A stretch of 64,000 nucleotides of DNA from Steroidobacter sp. (GCA_025929585.1 JAICPY010000001.1:93802-157801), one strand, 5' to 3'. Shown: positions 51,505 to 59,730, counted from the first letter of the stretch. Program-made: numbers and translations. The notes: a model not told the origin generated them from the sequence alone.

Positions 51505-51660
51505 GAAGTGAGTCGTGACTGGCGGGTCGTGAATTGCAAGGAAGCAGAGCGATGCTTCACGAAGCCAGCCGCTTACTACCGCAGTAAACAAAAAGGCCGG
51601 CTATCGCCGGCCTTTTTTCATCTCGCTCTGACTACCCGCGACTCACGAGTGACTAGTCAT
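51505..51660. repeat. Inverted repeat (GTGAGTCGTGACTGG family) with an embedded terminator
   Basis: The left arm begins GTGAGTCGTGACTGGCGGGT after the OmpA stop. The right arm near 51627-51655 reverse-complements to TAGTCACTCGTGAGTCGCGG followed by GTAG. In the loop lies the strong terminator at 51591-51618. The right arm ends close to the rpoH stop. Relatives are at 5196, 11272 and 24965. Confidence 0.8.
51591..51618. terminator. Strong bidirectional intrinsic terminator
   Basis: The stem AAAAGGCCGGC / GCCGGCCTTTT has a 4-base loop and runs of T on one strand and A on the other, so it can end both the OmpA-family transcript (plus) and the rpoH transcript (minus). Confidence 0.92.
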
Positions 51661-51667
51661 TTCCGTC

Positions 51668-52549
51668 TCATGCTGGTTCCGCAATCAGCCCGCGCAGCTT
51701 CTTGATCGCGTTTGCTTCGATCTGCCGGATGCGCTCGGCGGACACTCCGTATTCGTCGGCGAGTTCGTGCAGCGTCGCTTTCTCCTCGGTCATCCAGCGG
51801 CTTTGAAGAATCTTGCGGCTGCGATCATCCAGCGTTTCCAGTGCCTGGGACAGGCGCTCGGCCGTGTCTTCATCCCACTGCTCGCGTTCCACCGCGACTG
51901 AAGGATCGGCCTCAGGATGTGGCAAATACGTCGAAGGCGAGTATGACGAGTCTTCGTCGTCCGCATCCGGAGTCGGATCGAATGACAAGTCGCGCGAGCT
52001 CAGCCGCTGCTCCATATCGGTCACTTCGGCAGCGGTGACGCCAAGATCTTCCGCGATGGCGCGTGTCTCGCTATCCGTCAGCCAGCCAAGATTCTTCTTG
52101 AATCGCCGCAGATTGAAAAACAACTTACGTTGCGACTTGGTCGTGGCAATCTTCACGAGACGCCAGTTGCGCAACACGTACTCGTGAATCTCGGCACGAA
52201 TCCAGTGCACTGCGAACGACACCAATCGCACGCCGACCGTTGGGTCAAACCGCTTGACGGCCTTCATCAATCCGACATTGCCTTCTTGGATCAAATCGCC
52301 GACTGGCAGGCCATACCCTGTATAGCCGCGGGCGATATGCACCACGAATCTGAGGTGCGACAGCACGAGCTGACGAGCAGCTTCCAGATCGCCGCCGTCA
52401 CGAAAACGAGTCGCTAGCGCGCTCTCTTCCTCGCGCGATAGCACGGGAATTCGAGAAACGCGGTCGACGTATGCATCAAGGCTCCCGACCGGGCCGGCAA
52501 AGACCAGATCAGTGCTTGAACGTACCAGCGCAGTAGTCGCTGTAGTCAT
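51668..52549 (-). CDS. rpoH: RNA polymerase sigma-32 factor RpoH
   Basis: The heat-shock sigma factor, 293 residues. Regions 1.2-2 (SLDAYVDRVSRIPVLSREEE; VVHIARGYTGYGLPVGDLIQEGNVGLMKAVKRFDP) and 4.2 (ATLHELADEYGVSAERIRQIEANAIKKLR) are complete. QRKLFFNLRRFKKN is the RpoH box that separates sigma-32 from other factors. ATG 52549 follows GGAGGGAGA at the right spacing. It is the last gene of the ftsY-ftsE-ftsX-rpoH line, with 192 bases separating it from ftsX and room for its own promoter. A perfect CIRCE element lies 63 bases before the start, so HrcA repression is expected in addition to the usual chaperone feedback. Confidence 0.97.
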   Translation of the reverse strand: MTTATTALVRSSTDLVFAGPVGSLDAYVDRVSRIPVLSREEESALATRFRDGGDLEAARQLVLSHLRFVVHIARGYTGYGLPVGDLIQEGNVGLMKAVKRFDPTVGVRLVSFAVHWIRAEIHEYVLRNWRLVKIATTKSQRKLFFNLRRFKKNLGWLTDSETRAIAEDLGVTAAEVTDMEQRLSSRDLSFDPTPDADDEDSSYSPSTYLPHPEADPSVAVEREQWDEDTAERLSQALETLDDRSRKILQSRWMTEEKATLHELADEYGVSAERIRQIEANAIKKLRGLIAEPA

Positions 52550-52611
52550 TACGAAATCTCCCTCCAGCATATGAACGTGGGATTGAGGTCCCCGCGCCTT
52601 TGCGTTGAATC

Positions 52612-52638
52612 TTAGCACTCGGGCAATTTGAGTGCTAA
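52612..52638 (-). promoter_or_regulatory. CIRCE element (HrcA operator) upstream of rpoH
   Basis: TTAGCACTC (52612-52620), nine spacer bases (GGGCAATTT), then GAGTGCTAA (52630-52638): an exact match to the CIRCE consensus. On the minus strand a weak promoter pair, TTAGCA and TAAGAT 18 bases apart, overlaps the element, so bound HrcA would block initiation. CIRCE is normally found before groESL or dnaK operons. Confidence 0.93.
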
Positions 52639-52741
52639 TCACCCAAAAAGTTCACTGGGTAGTCGGAGTGCTGCCGACACAGATTCGAACGCAACCCTTT
52701 GTTTTTAAATGGCCTCGGCGGCCCGAAGTTCCGTCTTTCGC

Positions 52742-53656
52742 TCAGGAAGGTTCGATATTTCGCAAGTGTCGGCTTGCAGCCAAATAGGAGCCCAGCCAGC
52801 CCAGGGCTGCTCCTGTGAGGAGGAGTTTCGCAGAAGTCGCCAGATCCATCGGAATGACCTGGAAATTACTGCCGTACAGCAAGGCGATGCGATTGATGGG
52901 TTCTCGGAGCGCTGCGACGACAATCGCAGTGATGATCCAGGCGAGAACTGCTCCGCCGACCCCATACCAGATCCCGCTGTAGAGAAAAGGCCGACGTACG
53001 AATCCATCGCTTCCACCAACCAACTTGGTGACCTCGATTTCCGCGCGCCGGTTCTGGATGTCGAGCCGAATCGTATTGCCGACGATCACGATCACACCGA
53101 AGGCGAGCACCGCTGTCGCAATCACGACGGCTCGTCCAATCGCGGCGAGAATTGCATCGAGCCGGTTTACCCAAGCGGTGTCCAGTTGGACTACATCGAC
53201 GGAAGCAAGCTCACGCAAGGAGCTCGCCAAGCTCTCGAGATCAGCAGGCGTCGCGTACTTGGGCGAGGGCCGCACGATCAAGGCGTGGGGTAGGGGATTG
53301 TCGCTGAGCGCATCGATCGCATCGCCGAAGCCCGAGTCGCGCCTGAATACCTGGAGCGCGGCTTCGGCACTGACGAATTGCACTTCCTCGACGTCTCGCC
53401 GCTGTCTGACGCGCTCAACGATTTGGCGTGCTTCATCGAGCGACGTGGGCCGCTTCAGGAATACCGAGATCTCCAAAGCACGGTTCCAATCTCCAGTAAC
53501 ACGTTGAGCGTTCGTGACGAGCACGTGCAAGCACAACGGCAGAGCGAGTGCGATCCCGATCACGAGCATCGTTAGGAGCGTTGCAAGCTTCTGCTGCGAG
53601 AGTCGACCCAGCGAGCCAACCATCGTTTGTGCATGACGAGTCAGCCATGCGATCAC
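52742..53656 (-). CDS. ftsX: Cell division protein FtsX
   Basis: The membrane half of the FtsEX complex, 304 residues, which links the divisome to periplasmic wall hydrolases. A first helix near 25-45 precedes the extracytoplasmic domain (about 55-165; ISVFLKRPTSLDEARQIVERVRQ). Three helices follow, with the FtsX signature region RRAEIEVTKLVGGSDGFVRRPFLYSG. The C-terminus SRHLRNIEPS is cytoplasmic. Its start overlaps the ftsE stop by four bases, so translation is coupled. It precedes rpoH in the usual gammaproteobacterial order. Confidence 0.96.
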   Translation of the reverse strand: MIAWLTRHAQTMVGSLGRLSQQKLATLLTMLVIGIALALPLCLHVLVTNAQRVTGDWNRALEISVFLKRPTSLDEARQIVERVRQRRDVEEVQFVSAEAALQVFRRDSGFGDAIDALSDNPLPHALIVRPSPKYATPADLESLASSLRELASVDVVQLDTAWVNRLDAILAAIGRAVVIATAVLAFGVIVIVGNTIRLDIQNRRAEIEVTKLVGGSDGFVRRPFLYSGIWYGVGGAVLAWIITAIVVAALREPINRIALLYGSNFQVIPMDLATSAKLLLTGAALGWLGSYLAASRHLRNIEPS

Positions 53657-54384
53657 GAAGGCTCTCCTTGTTCACGATCGAGCAAGGTCGCGGGATCGAG
53701 CAACGACGCTTCTTGCGGCTCGGCCGCGGCCGAATCAACGATGCGTCCTGCTTCCAGGCGCACGCGGCGCACGGGAAAATGCTCGAGCAGATAAAGATCG
53801 TGGCTCGCGACCAGCACCGTGACGCCCACTTCGTTGAAGCGTCGAAAGATGTTCATAACATCGATAGACAAGTCAGGATCCAGATTTCCGGTCGGTTCAT
53901 CTGCAATGAGGAGAGGCGGCTTGCTAACGACGGCGCGTGCGATACCGACACGCTGCTGTTCTCCGGTCGATAGCTCCAGCGGCAGGCTTTGTTCGCGGCC
54001 TAAGAGGCCGACTTGATCGAGGGCCGCCCGTACTCGTTTGCCGATTTCTTTGGTTCCCACTCCGGCGATGATCAACGGCAAAGCGACGTTGTCGAAGATC
54101 GTGCGATCGCTGAGCAGTTTGTGGTCTTGAAAGACGACTCCGATCTGCCGCCGAAAGGCTGGAATCTTCGAGCGCGACACACCCGAGACGTTCTGGCCAT
54201 TGACGATGAGTTGACCGCGGCTTGGCCGCTCGATCAGCGCGATCAGCTTCAAGAGGCTGGATTTTCCAGCGCCCGAATGGCCGGTGACGAATACGATCTC
54301 GCCGCTGCGAATCTCCAGCGATAAGTCGCTAAGAGCCTCGCGGCCATTGGGATATCGCTTATGAACGTGATCGAAAAGGATCAT
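53653..54384 (-). CDS. ftsE: Cell division ATP-binding protein FtsE
   Basis: The ABC ATPase partner of FtsX, 243 residues. Walker A is GHSGAGKSS, the signature is LSTGEQQRVGIARA (FtsE-type LSTGE rather than LSGGE) and Walker B is LLIADEPTGNLDP. The N-terminus MILFDHVHKRYPNGREAL is typical of FtsE. The C-terminal 20 residues extend beyond the E. coli protein. It lies between ftsY, 21 bases upstream, and ftsX, overlapping by four bases. Confidence 0.96.
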   Translation of the reverse strand: MILFDHVHKRYPNGREALSDLSLEIRSGEIVFVTGHSGAGKSSLLKLIALIERPSRGQLIVNGQNVSGVSRSKIPAFRRQIGVVFQDHKLLSDRTIFDNVALPLIIAGVGTKEIGKRVRAALDQVGLLGREQSLPLELSTGEQQRVGIARAVVSKPPLLIADEPTGNLDPDLSIDVMNIFRRFNEVGVTVLVASHDLYLLEHFPVRRVRLEAGRIVDSAAAEPQEASLLDPATLLDREQGEPS

Positions 54385-54405
54385 TCTTTGATAGACATCT
54401 GCAGC

Positions 54406-55395
54406 TCAGGTTTGTTTGAGCAACGCATCGACGAACGCTTCTGCTTCGAATTCAGAAAAGTCCTCGGCGCTTTCACCGATGCCGATGTAGCGTAGCGGCA
54501 GCTTCAGCTCGCTCGCAATGGCGAACACGATGCCACCTTTTGCCGTGCCGTCCAACTTCGTCAGCGCAATCCCGGTCACGCCGAGCGCTTCGTTGAATAA
54601 TCGAGCTTGTTGGAGCGCATTCTGACCCTGGCTCGCATCGAGCACGAGCAAGACTTCATGCGGCGCCAGCGGATCGACTCGGCCCATCACGCGCTTCACC
54701 TTCTTCAACTCGTCCATGAGATTGGATTGAGTGTGCAGCCTTCCTGCGGTGTCTGCGATCAACACATCAATCCCACGAGCCTTTGCCGCCTGCATCGCGT
54801 CGAAAACCACTGCCGCTGGATCCGCACCGCTCGCCTGCGCGATAACGGGCACCTCGTTTCTTTGCCCCCAGACCTGAAGCTGTTCGACGGCCGCAGCTCG
54901 AAACGTATCGCCCGCTGCGAGCATGACCTTCATTCCATGCAGCTTCATCTGCCGCGCAAGCTTGCCGATGGTCGTTGTCTTGCCCGCGCCGTTCACGCCG
55001 ACGACGAGGATCGCGAAGGGAACAATTTGCGGCTCGATGATCAGTGGCTTCTCGGCCGGAGATATGACCTCCAGGAGCGAGCTTCTCAACGCGGCAAGCA
55101 GCGCGTTCAGATCGCTCAATTCATTGCGAGCGACCTTCTTGCGCAGTCCGCCCAGGATGCGTTCTGTGGTCTCGACGCCAACGTCGGCCGTGATCAGCCG
55201 CGTCTCGAGCTCATCCAATACGGCATCATCGATTCGACCTCCAGGGACCAGATTCGCGAGGTCATACGTAAGCCAGGAGTCGCCACGGTTGAGCTGTTTG
55301 CGCAAACGAGTGAATAGGCTTGGCTTCTCAGCAGCAGGCGCGGCGCCAGGATCTTTGGGCGTGGAGTTTTTGGGCTTGGATCTGAAGCCAAACAT
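54406..55395 (-). CDS. ftsY: Signal recognition particle receptor FtsY
   Basis: The membrane-associated GTPase receptor of the signal recognition particle, 329 residues. The NG domain is complete: GVNGAGKTTTIGKLARQMK is G1, DTAGRLHTQSNL is G3, TKLDGTAKGG is G4/G5. The acidic A domain seen in E. coli (about 200 residues) is reduced to a short basic and proline-containing tail (KPKNSTPKDPGAAPAAEKPS). It is the first gene of the ftsY-E-X line and diverges from rsmD, leaving about 86 bases for both promoters. Confidence 0.97.
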   Translation of the reverse strand: MFGFRSKPKNSTPKDPGAAPAAEKPSLFTRLRKQLNRGDSWLTYDLANLVPGGRIDDAVLDELETRLITADVGVETTERILGGLRKKVARNELSDLNALLAALRSSLLEVISPAEKPLIIEPQIVPFAILVVGVNGAGKTTTIGKLARQMKLHGMKVMLAAGDTFRAAAVEQLQVWGQRNEVPVIAQASGADPAAVVFDAMQAAKARGIDVLIADTAGRLHTQSNLMDELKKVKRVMGRVDPLAPHEVLLVLDASQGQNALQQARLFNEALGVTGIALTKLDGTAKGGIVFAIASELKLPLRYIGIGESAEDFSEFEAEAFVDALLKQT

Positions 55396-55481
55396 CTTTT
55401 GAAGAAGGTCCTGAAAGGGGCAAGACGCGCGATTCTACTCCGAAGCGCTGCTCACTTCGGGCGCGCGTTATTATCGTGCGC

Positions 55482-56096
55482 ATGAGTCGGGTCATCCGAA
55501 ATCGCACATCACAGAACGCGCCAGGCGCAAACCGCTTGCGAATCGTGGGCGGCCGGTGGCGCGGCATGCGGATCGATTTCCCTGCAATCGGTGCGATCAG
55601 GCCGACGCCGGATCGCGTAAGAGAAACCTTGTTCAACTGGTTGCAAACACGAATCGTCGACGCCCGCTGTTTAGATTTATTCGCCGGCAGCGGTGCATTG
55701 GGGCTGGAAGCGTTGTCGCGCGGCGCGAGCCACGTCACGTTGGTCGATCGAGAACCCGAGATCGCGCGGCATCTCAAAGCGACACTCGCGCGCTTTCACG
55801 CGACGAACGCGGAAGTGCACACCAGTGACGCTTTGCGTTTTCTCGAGCGACCTTCGCAGCGGTTCGACATCGTTTTTCTCGATCCGCCCTTTGCCTCCGA
55901 CGTGCTGCCGGCCATTTGCGAATCTCTGAATCGAGGCTGGCTCAACCCGAGCGCCTCCATATACATAGAATGCTCATCGCGCTCCGCCTTGCCGCAGTTG
56001 CCAATGGACTGGGTCATATATCGCAGCAAGAGCGCGGGAGAGGTCGGCTATCATCTGCTGCGAGCCGAAGGCCAGATGGCGGAGAAACTTTCATGA
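55482..56096 (+). CDS. rsmD: 16S rRNA guanine-N2-966 methyltransferase RsmD
   Basis: Methylates G966 of 16S rRNA in the small subunit. The 204-residue protein has LRIVGGRWRG (RNA-binding N-terminus), PTPDRVRETLFNWL, the SAM loop LDLFAGSGALGLEALSRGA and the catalytic FLDPPF motif. ATG 55482 is preferred over a GTG six bases earlier. Its last bases overlap the coaD start (ATGA), so the two genes are coupled, the standard rsmD-coaD arrangement. Confidence 0.96.
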   Translation: MSRVIRNRTSQNAPGANRLRIVGGRWRGMRIDFPAIGAIRPTPDRVRETLFNWLQTRIVDARCLDLFAGSGALGLEALSRGASHVTLVDREPEIARHLKATLARFHATNAEVHTSDALRFLERPSQRFDIVFLDPPFASDVLPAICESLNRGWLNPSASIYIECSSRSALPQLPMDWVIYRSKSAGEVGYHLLRAEGQMAEKLS

Positions 56097-56605
56097 CAGG
56101 TGCGATGTACCCGGGCACGTTCGATCCGATCACGAACGGGCATCATGATCTCGTCCGACGGGCGGCCGACATTTTCGAACACGTCGTGGTGGCTGTCGCG
56201 GCGAATCCTGGGAAAGCGCCATTGTTCTCGCTCGATGAGCGCGTCGAGCTCGCGCGCGAAGTGCTGAAAGACATTCCGAATGTGGTGATCACCGGCTACG
56301 CAGGATTGACGGTCGATTTTGCTCGTCAACACAACTTGAGAGTAATCGTGCGAGGCCTGCGAGCAGTGTCTGACTTCGAGTTCGAATTTCAGCTCGCGAC
56401 CATGAGCCGCCATCTATCCGACCAGGTCGACTACGTGTTCATGACGCCCACCGAGCAGTTCAACTTCATTTCATAGACGCTGGTACGCGAGATCGCAAGC
56501 TTGGGCGGCGATGTCTCGCAGTTCGTCAATCCCGCTGTGCAAGCAGCGCTGCAGCGCGCGTGGGCGAAACGGCATGCAGAGAAGCGGATGGCGGATAGGG
56601 GATAG
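56093..56605 (+). pseudogene. coaD: Phosphopantetheine adenylyltransferase CoaD interrupted by an in-frame TAG
   Basis: CoaD makes dephospho-CoA from 4-prime-phosphopantetheine and ATP, an essential CoA step. AMYPGTFDPITNGH carries the T/HxGH nucleotide motif and VIVRGLRAVSDFEFEFQLATMSR is intact. At FIS-stop-TLVREIASLGG a TAG (56474-56476) stands where nearly all CoaD proteins have a second serine of ISSTxVRE. The codon before is TCA, so one base change (TCG to TAG) explains it. The frame continues, with SQFVNPAVQAALQ, to a natural stop at 56603-56605, for 170 codons plus a stop. Stopping at the TAG leaves 127 residues without the conserved C-terminal helix. The last residues fall within a repeat arm. 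Confidence 0.85.
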
Positions 56606-56705
56606 TCAAAAGAGGAGTAGAGCCCACCCGTCACGCAGAGCCCACCCTGACTATGTCGCACGCAGGATGCAGCAGCACTTCCGACGATCCGCCATCCGCT
56701 ACCCG
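56580..56705. repeat. Inverted repeat with GCGGATGGCGGATAGGGG arms
   Basis: The left arm AAGCGGATGGCGGATAGGGG begins inside the C-terminal coding end of coaD and supplies its natural stop. The right arm (about 56686-56710) reverse-complements to GAAGCGGGTAGCGGATGGCG and reaches close to the mutM stop. Same word family as 14596 and 35014. Confidence 0.8.
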
Positions 56706-56712
56706 CTTCTTC

Positions 56713-57528
56713 TCACTTCTGACACCCCGGACAGAAATACGTCGAACGTTGTCCTTGTACGAATTGTTTGATTGGCGTTCGGCACACGCGGCAAGGCTCC
56801 CCGGAACGTTCGTAGACGAATAGCTTTTGGCTGAAATAGCCCGGCATTCCTTCCGGATTTACGTAATCGCGCAGTGTCGTGCCGCCCGCGCGAATCGCTT
56901 CTTCTAAAACGATTTTGATCGCCGAGACCAGCGCGGCGAATTCCTCCTGGCGCAAGCGGCCGGCGGCTCTGCGCGGCCGAATGCCCGCGCGGAACAATGC
57001 TTCGCTCGCATAGATATTGCCGACGCCGACAACGAGTCGGCCGTTCATCAGCAATTGTTTGATCGCGACGCGACGACCTCGCGCCGCCTTGGCCAGATAT
57101 TCACCGTTGAACTCATCCGAGAGGGGTTCAGGCGCAAGAGAAGCGAGCAAAGGATGTTGTAGTGGATCGTGCGCAGTCCATAACACGCTGCCAAAGCGCC
57201 GCGGATCGTTGAACCGCAGACACAACTGCGAGTCGAGAACCAAGTCGACATGGTCATGCGTCAGAGGCGGGGTCTCTTTAGCCAGGAGCCGCAAGCTTCC
57301 CGACATACCTAGATGCAAGATGATGGCGCCATCGTCGAGGTCGAAAATGAGGTATTTAGCGCGGCGGCGAAGGCTGCGGATCGTCCGGCCTTGCACTCGC
57401 GACGCAAATCCGCGCGTGATCGGCCAGCGCAAACGCGAATGGCGCAGCACCGCAGCCACGATGGTGTGATCGACGACTGCCCGTGCTATGCCGCGTCGCG
57501 TGGTCTCTACTTCGGGTAATTCTGGCAC
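56713..57528 (-). CDS. mutM: Formamidopyrimidine-DNA glycosylase MutM
   Basis: A base-excision repair enzyme removing 8-oxoguanine and ring-opened purines. The 271-residue protein begins PELPEVETTRRGI after its start Met, with Pro2 as nucleophile and Glu3 as general acid; GTG is the start codon, fixed by this conserved N-terminus. LRRRAKYLIFDLDDG and GVGNIYASEALFRAGI (helix-two-turn-helix) follow. The zinc finger reads CRVC and CPGC at the C-terminus. Its stop lies beside the repeat at 56580-56705, opposite coaD. Confidence 0.96.
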   Translation of the reverse strand: MPELPEVETTRRGIARAVVDHTIVAAVLRHSRLRWPITRGFASRVQGRTIRSLRRRAKYLIFDLDDGAIILHLGMSGSLRLLAKETPPLTHDHVDLVLDSQLCLRFNDPRRFGSVLWTAHDPLQHPLLASLAPEPLSDEFNGEYLAKAARGRRVAIKQLLMNGRLVVGVGNIYASEALFRAGIRPRRAAGRLRQEEFAALVSAIKIVLEEAIRAGGTTLRDYVNPEGMPGYFSQKLFVYERSGEPCRVCRTPIKQFVQGQRSTYFCPGCQK

Positions 57529-57561
57529 TGCTGGTTTCTAGGTTTTCCGGGAGAGGGATCG

Positions 57562-57583
57562 GACAGGAGCAATTTATCCTGTC
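57562..57583. promoter_or_regulatory. Small inverted repeat upstream of the desaturase gene
   Basis: GACAGGA (57562-57568) and TCCTGTC (57577-57583) form a perfect 7-base inverted repeat. It lies about 170 bases before the desaturase promoter and about 34 bases upstream of the mutM start. It could be an operator or a weak hairpin; no function is evident. Confidence 0.35.
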
Positions 57584-57730
57584 TGCTCGCTTTCAATTCG
57601 CTGTCGAGGCCTCACTTAGCGGATGACCTGGTGCGTCGCTTCGTTCGCATTGAACTGAGAACGAGATCACAAAGGACGGAACAGTTTCGGCGCCTCGTGG
57701 ATCTACAGTGCGGACCAGGGAATCGCTCAT

Positions 57731-57759
57731 TTGTACGCCCGCAGGGTGTCCGCTATAGT
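57731..57759 (+). promoter_or_regulatory. Sigma-70-type promoter of the desaturase gene
   Basis: TTGTAC (57731-57736) and TATAGT (57754-57759) are separated by exactly 17 bases. Initiation would fall near 57766, giving a leader of about 56 bases if translation begins at GTG 57822. Confidence 0.7.
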
Positions 57760-57821
57760 CCCCTCAAGTTTGCTCATTTTCCCTAATCCGTTTGCTCAAC
57801 GCTGCGTTGAAGGTTTGGCCT

Positions 57822-59003
57822 GTGAATCTTGATTTTTTATATGGTTTTCTGAACCTTAGCTTCTGGGGCTATGTGCTCGCCGCGTTCCTCATGGTGCAGT
57901 TCACGTTCATGGGCGTAACCCTGTACCTGCATCGCGATGCGACGCACCGTAGTCTCGATCTGCACCCCGCATTGCGTCATATCTTCCGCTTCTGGTTATG
58001 GATGAGCTCCGGGATCGTCACGCGCGAATGGGTCGCCGTTCATCGTAAGCATCACGCACGCTGCGAGACTCCCGAAGATCCGCATAGCCCGGTTATTTTC
58101 GGATTGAAGAAAGTTCTCCTCGAAGGCGCTGAGCTGTATCAGGCGGCCGCCCGAGACCCTGAGTTGGTGGAAAAGTACGCCCGCGGCACGCCAAACGATT
58201 GGATGGAGCGCAACGTTTACTTGCGCCACCGCAATTGGGGCATCGTGCTGATGGTGATCGTCGATCTACTGTTGTTCGGCGTCCCCGGCATCATCATCAT
58301 CGCCGCGCAAATGTTGGCCAACCCGCTGATGGCTGCCGGCGTAATCAACGGTCTCGGCCATCACACCGGCTATCGCAACTTCGAGTGCCCAGATGCCGCG
58401 CGTAATGTGTTGCCATGGGGATTCTTGGTTGCCGGAGAAGAGCTGCACAACAACCACCACGCGTTCCCGAGCTCGGCGAAGTTCTCGATTCGGAGCTGGG
58501 AATTCGATATCGGCTGGTTGTACATCACCGTGTTCAAGAGCCTGGGGCTTGCGCGCGTTATTCGCGTGGCTCCGACGCCCGCTATCGAGCCGAACCGCAA
58601 CCACATCGATCTAGAGACCGTTCGTGCCGTGATCGTCAATCGCATGCACGTTCTGCGCGCCTACACGAAGAACGTCATGCTGCCGGTGTTCCGCCAGGAG
58701 CTTGCGGCGGCGAGTGGCAACTTGAGCAAGCGGGTCAAGAAGCTGCTGGTGCGCGAGCCGGTCCTGTTGGACAGCCAGGCTCAGTCCAAGCTGAGCGAGG
58801 TGCTCGCGAGGAATCAAGCATTGAAGACAGTGCACGACTTCCGCGAACGCTTGAGAGTCCTGTGGAGCGGCGGCGCCAGTATGAGCAACGAGACGTTGCT
58901 GCAGCACCTGAAGGAATGGGTGGCCCAGGCCGAAGCGAGCGGCATCAAAGCGCTACAGGATTTCGCAGCGACCTTGCGGAGCTATCAACTGCAGACAGCG
59001 TGA
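57822..59003 (+). CDS. Membrane fatty acid desaturase (acyl-CoA/acyl-lipid delta-9 type)
   Basis: An iron-dependent membrane desaturase of about 393 residues. The three His boxes are present: HRDATH (H-x4-H), HRKHH (H-x2-HH) and HNNHH (H-x2-HH), with an additional His in GLGHHTGYRNFE. Membrane helices lie near residues 8-30 and 135-175. The C-terminal 130 residues are helical and charged, longer than in many homologues. GTG 57822 with GAAGG eight bases upstream is preferred; a TTG at 57792 would add ten residues. The protein introduces double bonds in fatty acyl chains to control membrane fluidity. No regulator gene is adjacent. Confidence 0.9.
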   Translation: MNLDFLYGFLNLSFWGYVLAAFLMVQFTFMGVTLYLHRDATHRSLDLHPALRHIFRFWLWMSSGIVTREWVAVHRKHHARCETPEDPHSPVIFGLKKVLLEGAELYQAAARDPELVEKYARGTPNDWMERNVYLRHRNWGIVLMVIVDLLLFGVPGIIIIAAQMLANPLMAAGVINGLGHHTGYRNFECPDAARNVLPWGFLVAGEELHNNHHAFPSSAKFSIRSWEFDIGWLYITVFKSLGLARVIRVAPTPAIEPNRNHIDLETVRAVIVNRMHVLRAYTKNVMLPVFRQELAAASGNLSKRVKKLLVREPVLLDSQAQSKLSEVLARNQALKTVHDFRERLRVLWSGGASMSNETLLQHLKEWVAQAEASGIKALQDFAATLRSYQLQTA

Positions 59004-59009
59004 GATTTG

Positions 59010-59167
59010 GATGGTTGGCGGTTGACGGTTGACCGTTGACGGTCGGACAAAGAAAAAGCCCGCCTTTAGGCGGGCTTTTTTCTTGGATACCCTGGAATTA
59101 GCGACGCGCGATAGCGACTGAGCGTCTCGATTTCTTGCCGCCAACTGTCAACGGTCAACCGTCAACT
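59010..59167. repeat. Inverted repeat with GGTTGACGGTTGACC arms
   Basis: The left arm (about 59012-59045) GGTTGGCGGTTGACGGTTGA pairs with the right arm (about 59141-59167), whose reverse complement is AGTTGACGGTTGACCGTTGA. A terminator lies in the loop and another just past the right arm. Related TTGACGG words occur at 37467. Confidence 0.8.
59053..59081. terminator. Intrinsic terminator after the desaturase gene
   Basis: The stem AAAAAGCCCGCC / GGCGGGCTTTTT has a 4-base loop and six T on the plus strand, 50 bases past the desaturase stop. Confidence 0.92.
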
Positions 59168-59169
59168 AC

Positions 59170-59198
59170 AAAAAACCCGCCTCGAAGGCGGGTTTTTT
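59170..59198. terminator. Intrinsic terminator of the rpmB-rpmG operon
   Basis: The stem AAAAAACCCGCC / GGCGGGTTTTTT has a 5-base loop. On the minus strand a T-run follows, ending the rpmB-rpmG transcript 3 bases past the rpmG stop. Confidence 0.9.
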
Positions 59199-59200
59199 GG

Positions 59201-59356
59201 TTACTTGATCTTCGCTTCTTTATAAGCGACGTGCTTGCGCACTTTCGGGTCGAACTTCTTCACTTCCATCTTATCGGGATGGAGGCGCTTGTTCTTGGTG
59301 GTCGTGTAGAAGTGACCGGTCCCGGCGGTTGAAACGAGTTTGATTTTCTCGCGCAT
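59201..59356 (-). CDS. rpmG: 50S ribosomal protein L33
   Basis: A 51-residue basic ribosomal protein. The translation [20 protein letters not shown] then [20 protein letters not shown] matches L33. It is the cysteine-free (C-minus) form, so it does not bind zinc. It follows rpmB by 17 bases, the standard order, and ends at a terminator. Confidence 0.97.
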   Translation of the reverse strand: MREKIKLVSTAGTGHFYTTTKNKRLHPDKMEVKKFDPKVRKHVAYKEAKIK

Positions 59357-59373
59357 GATGAGTCTCCTTCAGC

Positions 59374-59610
59374 TCAGATCTTCACGCCTTCGGCGCGAAG
59401 ATCGGCGATGACTTTGTCGATACCGCGCTTCTCGATCGTCCGTAGACCGCGCGTGGACACGCGCAGGCTCACGAATCGGCGCTCGCTCTCGACCCAAAAG
59501 CGATGGACATGCAGGTTCGGCAAGAATCGGCGGCGCCGCTTGTTGTTAGCGTGCGAAACCCGATTGCCGACGGTCGGCCGCTTGCCAGTGACTTGACACA
59601 CTCTGGACAT
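59374..59610 (-). CDS. rpmB: 50S ribosomal protein L28
   Basis: A 78-residue ribosomal protein of the large subunit. It starts [20 protein letters not shown] and continues with the basic [20 protein letters not shown] and [16 protein letters not shown] typical of L28. An upstream Met at 59625 would add five residues and lacks support. It is the first gene of the rpmB-rpmG pair. Confidence 0.97.
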   Translation of the reverse strand: MSRVCQVTGKRPTVGNRVSHANNKRRRRFLPNLHVHRFWVESERRFVSLRVSTRGLRTIEKRGIDKVIADLRAEGVKI

Positions 59611-59730
59611 TGAAGTCTTCCTCAAGGGTCGGCCACGCCGGCAGACAGCCGCAGGCCGAAAAACGAGTCGCGCTTTATACCAGCGGAAGGGGGTAATGAC
59701 TAGGGGGTAGGTTTAGGAAGAGGGAAGAAA

